A DNA stretch of 64,000 nucleotides from NCBI GenBank assembly GCA_963971405.1, contig OZ020489.1:33699047-33763046 (forward strand). The letters are read 5' to 3'. Positions 46,901 through 58,900 of this stretch are shown here, piece after piece. This DNA comes from Psococerastis gibbosa (taxonomy: Eukaryota; Arthropoda; Insecta; Psocodea; Psocidae). The first letter of the stretch is position 1. The number at the start of each line of letters is the position of its first letter. The translations under genes and the position numbers were made by a program. The notes under the pieces were generated by a model, which saw only the letters and a list, made by a program, of their open reading frames with translations, had not been told where the DNA came from and did no database searches.

Positions 46901-49900
46901 AACTCGCGAAGGTCATTCTCTAACTCGTCCTTCCAGCGGTTTCTTGGCCGTCCTGGCAGTCGTCTTCCCGTCATGCTTGCTTTGTACATTTTTCGTGGCA
47001 TGCGTTCTTCAGACATCCTTACAACGTGTCCCAGCCACCTTAATCGTTGTGCTTTAATGAACCTTACTATGTCTTCTCCGTTGAGAGCGGCGTCGATTTC
47101 AGCGTTGTGTCTTATACGCCATTCTCCGTACTCGTAAAGGGGTCCATATATCCTCCTTATTATCTTTCTTTCGAGTACACGTAGTTTGTTGGCATCGTTT
47201 ACAGTGAGATTCCAGGTTTCCGATCCGTATGTTGCAACTGGTCTTATAAGGGTTTTGTATATTCGTAGTTTTGTGGCTCTAGAGATAAGTCTTGACTTGA
47301 GCAATTTTAGGTTGGCAAAATATGCTCTATTGGCTGCTGTTATTCTTCTGTCTATCTCTGCGCTAGTTTTGTTTTGATTGTTTACTTCTGCACCAAGGTA
47401 GATGAAGCTCTTTACATTCTCGAAAGCCATTCCTTGTACAGTCAGGTTGTCACTTCTCCGTCTCCTTTCTAACGCTGACATTACTAGATACTTAGTTTTT
47501 GAGACATTTATTTCTAGTCCAGCTCTACTCGCCTCTACACATAGTCTAGCAAGTATCTCTCCTAGTTGCTTCCTATTTTTAGTGATTATGACTATGTCAT
47601 CCGCATATGCGCAGATCATTTGTGACTTGTATACAATTGTCCCACTCTCTACTATATTCTGTAACGCTGCTTGCAGTGCCAGGTTGAACAGTGTAGCTGA
47701 GAGGGCGTCTCCTTGTCGTACCCCTCTGCCGAGTGGGAATTCTTCTCCACATCGTCCGTCTATTATTACACTGGCTCTGGCGTTTTCCATAGTCATTTTT
47801 ACTAGATTAACTAGTGGATCCGTCCCTGACCTTAACCCAAGCTATAGAGAACAGAATTGAAATGTGGATACACAGACGAAATGTGCAATAATAGTGTACA
47901 TTCAAAAGTAAGGTAGAAGGTAGCCTAGGCAAGAAGGGATACCTGGTACTAGTATAATAATATATTTTTAATAAAATACAAAAACGTTACCTTGAGCTGG
48001 AGCAGAAGTGGCCGGAAGTAAGGTTACATCAGGAATTAGCATGCCATTATCTATAATACTCGTCTGCTAAAACACGAAAAAAACAACAAAGTGCTGATGT
48101 TAATCTAAATATCGCCGGTCTTCTTTTTAGATTATTAGGGCTTTTGAGGTGGACTCGCTCTTGTAGGTGTCGGAGATTTTACCGACAATGATTTCCAATG
48201 GATTTGGGATGCTTTGGGACAGGGCATAAGTGAGTGAGTCTGTTTTTTAAGACGAGGCACCCTAAAGGCAGACTCCTTAACGTCAGGGATGAGGGGAGTA
48301 GACTGACAGGGTGGACCTCCTGATTATAGTGGATTCCGTGCCCCTATAGTGAAGTCACACGATTAATTCGAAGGTGACCAGGACTCGACACGCACATTGA
48401 CTGACTGGTTAGTCTTATCATTATCATGTCCCCCCATGTTCCCCTGCCAACGCTGTGCACACTACTAAGTTTATTGCAGTTTTGAACAGGCTCTGGTCTG
48501 GTGCATTCTACTTGGTATGATTGTCGCTCAGCGTTGCTGTACAATATACTGCCTGTCCCACCATAGTTAAAGTTGAACTATGACAGCTAATTCAGTTACT
48601 TTATTTCATTTATACCTTGTCATTATCATTGCTTAGTATTTTATTAGTCTGCCTTATTCTAGACTATGCGATTGTCCCATCAATAAATCCAGTCCTTTAT
48701 AGGACAGGGAAAATCAATACAGCCGAAAAAAAGAGAAACAAATTATTTACCAAGAAACTAGTTTTCTAGTACTGTACTGTACCAGATAAAGGAGGAAGCA
48801 AGTACGGGTTCACTCGTACCGGTTCTTAGTATGATGGATCGTTAGCCGGCTATTCCACTTGTCAATATTCCGTTAATAATTGATGATATTTTTTCTTTAC
48901 TCTATGTCATTGTCCATTTTAACTTCCGCATTTTAAAATTGATCAATGATCATAGAGTAAAATCACGCTTCGTAAACAATAACAAACTAAAATCAAACAA
49001 TAACGTCGTCTGGAGATGATAAATAATTTTAATTAATTTCTTGAAAATAAACGAATATTATTTAAATCATAAAATTTCTTGTAGATTATAAAATTAAAAG
49101 AAAGACAGTGGACCAACTTACAAAATTGGAAAAAATTGAAAACAAAAATGGTCAATTATTGAAGACAAGTGGAATGACGCGTAAAAATATAAATGCATCA
49201 TTGATGATATTTCCGTCAATGACATTATCAAAATTGAAGAAAAATCGACAAGTGTAATAGCCGCTTTACCGCAACAAACAGGAAATCAAAACCGTCGCCA
49301 AGTTCGAAGTGATCAAGCCCATGGGGTGTTAGTGAACTAGTTTCAATAATAGGGGAACATTAAAGTAGCAAAAAAGACAGGTAGGTACGCATGACAAAGG
49401 AAGACAGGTCTTAGTTTCTCAACTGTGACAGACACGGTTCAGTCGCAAGCAGCGGAAGCTCCGTAGACTTTACCTCCATCTAAGTTAAATGCTCCGAGTC
49501 ATTTTCATCTTAACGTGTTTTAGGGCACTTTACCTCAGCCACTTGACGGAGCGTATCTTGTTCTTGCAGCTATATACGTTTGGTATTGTAACCAGAATCT
49601 GTTTAAATCATATCAGGATATCTGATGGCTTCACATGTGAAAATAACCTGTACGAGTGAATCCGTACATTGCTTTCCTATTTATCAATTAGTTTAGGTAG
49701 GCTACCGAGATAGACAATATGCGCAGTTTTTTTCTTAATTAAAAAAAAAAGGTTAATCGCGGACAAACAATTTAATGAATGTATCCGATTGACCTCTTCA
49801 GTCGCCTCTGTAGATTAGTACCCGTGTTGAGTGTCGGCCACCTTACCATGTTGAATCCAGCGGACCAGAGCAGGTTCAAAGATGCAGATAACTTGGAAGT

Positions 49901-52900
49901 GTGCACAGTGCCGGTAGGGAAACACGGTAGGACTTGTCCTGGTCACCTCCGAACTAATCGTGTGACTTCACTGTGTTTCCCAAGTGGTTCGGAACCCACT
50001 ATAATCAGGAGGTCCACTGTCCTATGGGCCCACACCGTGGGACTGTGTCCAACCATACTACTACTACTACTACCCGTGTTGAGTTATGACACGTCTCCGA
50101 TCGCATGTACGAGCACGCTACCACCTAGTCATCGAAGTTGCATGGTAAAGAATTGTCCTAGGGTTAAATTTCAGTCGTCTCGACTTTCCTTATCCCAAAG
50201 CACTGAATGAAGCGTTCGGACGACTAGTCAGTCGCGACTGCTTAGTCTAGAACGGCCACAGCATTATTTAACAACACAGTAATAATGGCAGGGTATGCAA
50301 TATATTAGGGCATGAATTATCCATAATTTTATCCAAAAATATTCTTTTGTTCAAAACCAAATATGCTATTCAGTCTGGTTACTCTATTTAACACCTAAAA
50401 CATACCAGTCGACCTACTATGGCGATTAGCATTACCTTATTCTCGCGGTTAACAAAACAATTTTGTAAACAAATCAATTTTGAATGGGACACCCATAGTA
50501 GCACTGCGAATTTCCAAGTGGGACAGAGTGGAGATTCCATACATTTATCTTATTTCGAAAGCTTCCCGATGAACTGACAGCGGCCAGAAATTTCGTAGTA
50601 ACCTTTTTTTTAATTTCCTAGTAACTGTATAGTACACACTACGGATTGTTTTCTAATTTTCTATGTTGTCATGAAAATTATCCACTAATGGTGCTATATT
50701 CGAAGCTTATAGACATTTGCATTTACGGTATCACCATATAAGCGTAGTTGTGTGAAATTGCTTTGAAAAAACTTACCGACAGTTTTGTTGTACTTTCTGT
50801 AACTGCCACATTGCTCCCCGTAACAGTACTTGATGCAGTAACAGATGCAGTAACAGATGCAGTAACGGATGCATCTTCAGTGGTTTCCGATGGTTTTTCA
50901 GTTACCACTGCACTTGTTCCTATACTTTCACTCTGTGATGTCGGAGTTGTAGTGGACATTGTTTGCATTGTCGCCGTCGTGTCACCAGACAAGTTGACAA
51001 CCACTGAGTGTTCCGTTACCTCGTCATCTGTTTCTTTAGGCGCCATAGATGACGACAGGCTCAGAGTGACTTCGCTTCCGATTGTCGTTGGTATCCCAGT
51101 TGTCAAATGCAGTGTGTTCCCTCCTGATAATATATGCAGTACATTACGTTAACGTTTTATTCAAGTTAACCTTCAAAAAGTGTGGCACAAGAAAATTGAT
51201 CACATGTTTTCCAAAAGATGCTTAGTGTTAAATAGCCGAGCAAGCTGGTAGGAGAGACGGAGAAAGATGGAGTAGTTCATGCGAAGGCGCAAATCAGGTT
51301 AACCATAACCACAGTCTGCAGCAGTTGATGGGCCCAATCCCCCCGTCTTCTGTTCCCTTTTTAGGGTTACTTACAGTAGATTTAACTGGAATATTACATA
51401 TTAGAATATATTGCTGCCAGCCAATCGTTGAGATTGTGATCTTAGAAGAAGAATTATTTGTGAAGCAATGCCGAAAACTGGCCCCTGAGTGGTGCGTAGA
51501 AGAAGCAGAAAAAGGTTCAGATGAAAAATAGTAATAGGAATAAATAAGAAATAAAATGCTAATAATCGGTATTACAGAGCAATAGCTACCAAAAAGTTAA
51601 ATTGATGAAATGTATTAATTTAATCGAATCGGGCATTTTGCATTGGGGTAATTGGGGGTTAGTGCGTTCTTCAATTGTTCTATGACTTTTTTTTTAAAAT
51701 TATAAAAGGTTAATCGCATACTAACAATTTAATGAATGTATACGATTACCCTCTTCAGTCGCCTCTTTAGGTTAGTAACCGTGTTGAGTTACGATACGAC
51801 GTGGCGCTTAGAGACTCGCACGAGTACAAGCATCGAAGTTGGTGTCGGGTCACGTGACAAGAGGCGTTTTAGAATCCGCCCTTAGAATATGATGACGTAG
51901 ATAAAGTTAAACAGTGCTGCTATCTACCTATTTCAGAGAATCCGCCCTTAGAATATGATGACGTAGATAAAGTTAAACAGTGCTGCTATCTCCCTATTTC
52001 AGAGAATTCGCCCTTAGAATATGATGACGTAGTTGAAGTTAAACAGTGCTGCTATCTCCCTATTTCACTTTATAGCTTTAGGCCTCCTGGATCCTCATAC
52101 GTCCTCGTATATCGTCTTGTTTATAATTATCCATAGCAATTCGCAGAATATGCAGACTCACCAGGAGGTGAAGTAGCAGGCTTATGTCCCGGTGGCTTCA
52201 AAACGGGAATTACCTCCATCGGTTTTTCGCCGCCAGGCTTAGGCTGCTTGGGATTGTCAATATCGACATCATAGCCGTAAAACCTCAGAACTTTTTTGTA
52301 GTCGGTTTTTAGCGTTGAGCTGTGTTTGTTCAGGGTGATACCGCTAAGGTACCCTTCGTGGCTAAAATAACTCTAGACAAAATAGAGGAAAATGTATGTA
52401 GAAACTGTTATAGTGGAAAACGTTTTTAGCGTAGTTTCCTACAATATTTACTTAAGATCGATAGAAAGACAGGGTTTTGTGTGATTGAGTCGGTGCTATT
52501 GTGAATGTTTAATTTAATTAACGTTTTTTAAATGGCCGTAAGAAGCACTATTTTCTTTTCTATTAGTCTCTTTCAGAATCACGGTAGAATGAGCAACAAA
52601 GGCTTGTTAACGCTTGGTTGTAAGGCAGTGGTTGGTAACCTTTTTGTACAAGTGAGCCAAATTTCGGGGTTTCTGCAGCTGAGACCTTTCCAGAAGCGCC
52701 AACGGTTGCAGAACGATTTTCACCACAAATTGAGCTTGCTCTGCTTGTGAATTGAGTCTTGTGGTAAACAAAAAACAACGGAGATGTGTGCAGCTCTTTG
52801 GCTCATTGAGTGCAACTCTACCCTATATTGCCGGTTCTATACACAAAAATTAAAAAAAAAATATATAAAATATAACAGAAAATATAACAATTTTTTAACA

Positions 52901-55900
52901 AAATCAATTTTGTTGTTTTATTTTTTAATATTTGGTTTGGGATGTCTGGCTCCGTTTACAGATTCAAATCTGGTTACTACGAAATTTGGCTCAACTGCTG
53001 ATAAAGGTTGCCGACCCTTGTTCTAGGGCAAGGGTAATGTGGCACACAGGGAAAGAATTAATTATTTGTTAATTTAAAATCAAGAGGGGCCTCGTAAATA
53101 GTTAAAGTAGAATCCAGGTCTGACAACATACAAGTGGAAGTACTTACCCTTAAGTGCCTATGGATGTCTCTGAATCCTATTCTAGTTATATCTCTGTCCC
53201 ATGGAAATTTGGCAGATAAATGAATTTGTCTCGCAGATTCTCCATGCGCCCCTTCATAGAGTACCACAAGTACAGAAGCTAGGCCGTACGGAGAAAACGC
53301 AAAATTGCTACGTGCGTGCGAATAATCCTGCAAATGGAATAGCTAAATAAATCTTGAGTACCTCCACAACGCGTTATTTGTACAAAGTCCAATTTTTCTT
53401 GCGAAATATCGAACGTGTAGCCGTAAAAAATATCCATTAAATTAGCAGAAATGCTCTTCAACAATTCGATAAATGACTTGTGGCCTTCATTTTCGATTGG
53501 CCACAATTCTTGAACTGCTTACTTGGCACTACCACACCAAATGTTTTTTTTTTTTTTTTTTTTTTTAAATCACATTCGGTAATTGTAGCCAATCTGTTTG
53601 AGAGAGGTAGGCCTACATACCTAATAATAATAATAATAATCTTTTTTTTCCTTTCTTTTCCTTGTTCAGTATTCCCTGGACAAGGAGCATATATTACAAA
53701 AATACAATACATAATAATACCATCCCGCATCCCCAAGCTAGCGCTTATTTGGGACAAAAGACTCATTCAGTGCTGCTAAACAAGGCTTAATCATTTATTT
53801 TTGTTATTAATAATAATAATAATAATCGCCTTTAATTTAAAAAAAAAAAAAACAACAATGTTCGCAGCAAATATTAGGGCCAAAGGCCCTCTTACAATTA
53901 ACTGCTTAAAATAGAATGATGATAGACTGTAAAAAATAATCTCATTCACAAACATTCACACTCATTCACTCAGTCATTCCAGTTCACTCACTCACACTCA
54001 CAGTTTCATGACTCTCACTCACTCACTCACATATCACGAAAGAAAGAAAGAAAATTTTTTTCTTCTTTATTTTCCATATATGGGCAAATTTTGGGCCTTT
54101 CGGCCTACTTTTGCAATTAACCCATACCATGTATCAAAATGCCCAAAAAAGTTTTCTATGTTTGTCCTCATACTTTTGACAACTGTACATATTCGATGTG
54201 TCTTGAGTCATTGAATTTTTACACATAGAAGGCTTTTCCTTCTCCAATTGTCCCTAAATAGCCTACAGTATTTACAGGAGAATTGGACTAACTTATGTAT
54301 TATGCTCGAAAAATAATAAAAGACCCCCGAACCCCCTTAAAGCGTGCCCTGCCAATTAGTGTCTCGATCGTAGCACAACACGAAAAAACGAAAAAAAAAG
54401 CCTCATACAAGTCTCTGTGCGAAGAATGCAACAGCTTCAAATTGTACTTGAGCGTATAATTGTAGCTTTTGGCATGGTACCTACTGTATATATCCTATGG
54501 TAAAATAGAAGTCAGTGACAAATGCCGAATGATGCTTCCGGGCACCACTCCCTCGGGCTAAAAATATGCAAGTGAAGTGCCGCAATGAAAACGTACCTTT
54601 TTATACCAGCTTTTCAAAATTTTCCCCCGGGGGAGACCCCGAACCCGTCTCCCCAACAGATGCTTGCTCTTAATTTACGGTGAACCACATCGAGTCTTTG
54701 GCTTGGCTTTTGACCCCCCCCCCCCTCTCTCCACCCCCGCTAGTGGAAATCCTGGATGTAAAGCTCGTATGAACTGTATGTTCAACCTCTCAAGGTTTAA
54801 AGCTAAACAAGACAGACATAACAAGTAGTAACGTTCACTTCTATCTTGGTGGTTTGGGAACGAAAAACCACCCCCCCCCCTTTAATTTTAATTTGTATAT
54901 TAATAGACACTATGACTTTGATTACATTTTATGAAAGCCGATGTTCCACCTTTTTTGGTCCATTTGTATTTTGTTTGACCATATTACATTTTGTTTACAC
55001 ATTGTTCGATTATATAAAAACCGCACACGGGCGTCGCCTTGTAGTTATTTGTAATTTTGTAATTTTTGTTATTTTTGTTATTATTGTTATTTGTTATTTG
55101 TAGTTATTGTTACAATAAGCATAAGGCACTATATACCCGGGTATTGTCATCCGCCATTTTTTATCCTATATTTCCTATATTCTAAGTATTGTAATTATTT
55201 TTAAGAAAAGTAAAAGATTGAAAAAAACGAAAACAAGTTTTAGTATTTTTTTATGAATCACTTCCCTAATTGGTAGAACGTTTTTTATATAAAAAATAAA
55301 TAAACAACGATAAATTTGTAATAATAAATAGGTAAACGCCCAATGCTTGGCTTATACACCAGACTTATAATGGATAAAAAATGGCGGATGACAATACCTG
55401 TCTAATATAGAGCCCTAAATAAGCATTGTTTTAATCTGCAAACATACTAAATATTCTGAATACTGATTTCTGAATTGTGCAGGTATGTTTAGCCTGCCGT
55501 GCCAAACAGGAATGTTAGACGTACCAGGTACATCCACCTCTGACTGTCCAACTATTTACATGTTATTTTCAAGCCATTCTTATGTCAATTCATGCAAAGG
55601 ACCATACAGTAGACAGTTAACTGATTACACCCTACTTATCCAAAGTTAAGAAGGTTATTGCAAGGTTACACATCAATGTGACGAGGTAAGGGCACCCATC
55701 TGGTCTGACGCTTTTAATCAGGATTTGTAAAGTACATATTAGAGCTTTTAACGAGCTTTTAAGGTTCAGAGAGCTGCTGAGGCAGCCGCTCGATCTGATG
55801 TATTTATCTCACAGCAGATGAGCCCCATCCATTACACCGTCTACTTGACAAATATTGCGTTAGTAAGCTTATATCTCGTATCCTGCTATTGTAATATTTC

Positions 55901-58900
55901 TTGAAGGGATTTTTATATATCTACGTAGGTTGTCCTATTTCAGGCGCCTGTTGAGCCTTGCCCCGCCATCGAACCTTTTTGAGGTTTTGGGCGTTATCGT
56001 TATTGTTTCCGAATGAATGAACCTGCTGCAGGTTACCATTACTGTAAGGCTTTATTTGAATGGAGCCTTCGGCGGCTGTTCCACTTGTCAATTTTTCTTC
56101 AATAATTGATGAGATTTTTTCTTTAATCTATGTCCATTTTTAACTTCCGCATGTTAAAATTGATCAATAATCATAGAGTAAAATCACGCTTGGGAAACAA
56201 TAACAAACTAAAATTGAACAATGGTGTCGTCTGGAGATGATAAATAACTTTAATTAATTTCTTGAGAACAAACGAATTATTTCATAATTTCAATCATACA
56301 ATTTCTTGTAGATTATAAAATTAAAAGAAAGACGACATTACAATATTGGAAAAAAATTGATAAACAAAAATGGTCAATGGATTCAGGTGTAAAATTATAA
56401 ATGCAACATTGATGATTTTCCGTCAATGACATTATCAAAATTGATGAAAAATTGACATGTGGAATAGCCGCCTTAAGTATTGATTCCTATTGGAAAATTA
56501 TGCCTCATTCCAGGAAATTAAACCTTCTCTATTTGGATTATTATTGAATTTATTACCTCTGCTCGATATGTTTGCTATGACAATATTAATGCTAGAGGGA
56601 AAATTTGTGTGATGCACACGCCCTCATTGGATTGGTAGGCTTAGGGCGCTTTTCAAATTTATCTATGAAGAGGGAATAGGAGGGCTTTATAGGTCCAAAC
56701 ATCAGATATCTCATGAAATATCATTCGTAAGATTATCAAAAATATCGTCAGAAATTTTACTGAGCATTTTGATTTGATTTCTAACACAGAATGACCACAA
56801 TAATTATCGGATTGGCAATTTGGGTTGGCAATGAGGAAAAAATTCAAAAACTGTAGTGTTAAGATAGTTCATAATTAAAAAAAAAACATCATTATTTAAC
56901 ATGTAAATCAATAACAGCTGTATTACTGAGTCAAAAACTTTTGAAACTCCTTAAATGACAGATTATATAATATAATATAAATATAAACATAATAAATGTT
57001 TTATCAATTTTCCACAATATGAATTTAAAATACCCAACGAACTCTAGGGCCTTGTAGAGAATCCTCTATCTTAACCACAGCTCTGTTTGGGTCAGCAACA
57101 TTTCCGGCAGCCGAGGTTTTCCTCTACCCGCGAAAGTGCCGATTAGGGTTGGGTGGACTCAGGCCAGGCGGAAAAATTTCCTTTATGTCTAGCTTCGAAC
57201 CTCGACCTTTTGATTCATAGTATGGTTCTCTCACAACTGGGCTACCATGATCCGTATGAATCTTCACGTGGATAATTGGTAGTGTAACTTGGACCGTGAC
57301 ACTGATTTGGGTACTTAGATGTTTTTATTGTATTCCTTTATATCCACCTCGTATCTGACAATTATTATTAAATAGTAAAGTATATAGTAGCCAATATAGC
57401 GTACAATGTCACTGGCTCAAACACGCTCAGGTAAAATATATCGCATCCTGTGGTACTAACTATTGCTGAAAACGTGAAATTAATTTAACCTTAAAAACAT
57501 ATTGTGTAACGTTTTATTGCCTACAATAGGCCTACTATTAATTTTATTCTACACTAAAAATAATTTTTTCCCTGATGCAGCACCAAAGTATATTAATTTT
57601 TAAGACGTAGTCGCGATTTACGGCAAGCAATCTGAAGTTTTAAGCGTTCTTAATAAGCAAAGACACTTGCCTGCAGAATGGCCACTCCAAGGTCGTTGGT
57701 GAGGTCGACCATGGCGTCCATCGGTCTCCGGAAGACGACAGACTGCGGTGGACCCATCCAGGGGGGCTGGGCTGGGGGCGCTGCCGGGCCCCAGGGACGG
57801 ATGCCCCCGTGCAGGCCTGGGGGTAGCCAGGTTGCGCTTCCGAGGGCTGTGAAACGCAAAGAAGTGAAGAGAAAGTAGATAAATGAAAATAATGTTGGCA
57901 ATATTTTCATTTTCCAGTAGGAAGTTTAATCTTGGATAAAGTTTTTTTTTATGGAGTAGAGGAGAAGACAATGCGACAACCAAATTAATATTAGATTAGA
58001 GTTTATAACATAAGCTTTTGCACTCTGCAGAAACTAGGCTTTTTCATAAAAATTAGCTTAGAATTAGGTTTATTTAGATTAGGCTATAGTTACCTGCGAA
58101 TTTTCCATTTATAACTTTGTCCATTGTTACAATGGAAAAGAACCGGTAAGAGTAATCTCGTAAATGTTTTCCTTTTTGTGAATTAGGTAGTTAATGTTCT
58201 GTAATAGTTCTATGGTAAATAATTGTCCAATGGTTAAACATCGGCTGCCTATAGATTTTCCCTATCCTAAAGCTCTGGATTGACAATGGAAGCATTGTAT
58301 AGTATGGAATGGGCCAATATTATAATACTATACAATAATAATGCTATGGTAGCATTTGGGCTCGATATAATTGCAAAGGCTATCACGGCCGGAGTAACAT
58401 GATGATTCTACTGATTCATCATTTGGGCTCGGATTATCCAGAAAATTTCCAAACAATAATTTCTTCTTTAAAACCAAACCTGTTCAGTTTTTTAGGTACT
58501 CTGTTTAATACCTAAAACATATCTGAAGTTAGAAATCATCGATAGAAAGGTTCATCTGAAAAATTATTCTTTAGTCATTTTGCAAATGAAAATTGACCCT
58601 TTTTTATTTTTTACACCCATAACCAAACTATCAATGGGGATGCAACGTAATGGAGTTTGTTTTCATTAATAAGCACCAAGATATATTTCAAATTAAAATA
58701 AATCGTCGGAGCTATTTAATTTAACAATTTATTTCAGTAGTTTTTGGGCGGTTCTCGGGGTGTATAAAATTGAAGTTATCCAAAAAGTAAAAAACAAAAT
58801 ACTTGGACAATATTATTGTGAACTAACATGCCGAATTTTATCAAATTCTACGGAGTAGACCATTGATATACAGTTATTATATAGGTATATTGAGTTGCCG

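Noticed and set aside
47402..47860. 152-codon plus-strand frame over the LINE
   Set aside because: It is the antisense shadow of the RT frame on the minus strand.
53458..53779. Frames of about 100 codons on both strands upstream of serpin exon 3
   Set aside because: They consist of a T run, an ATT repeat and a LINE 3' UTR, not coding sequence.
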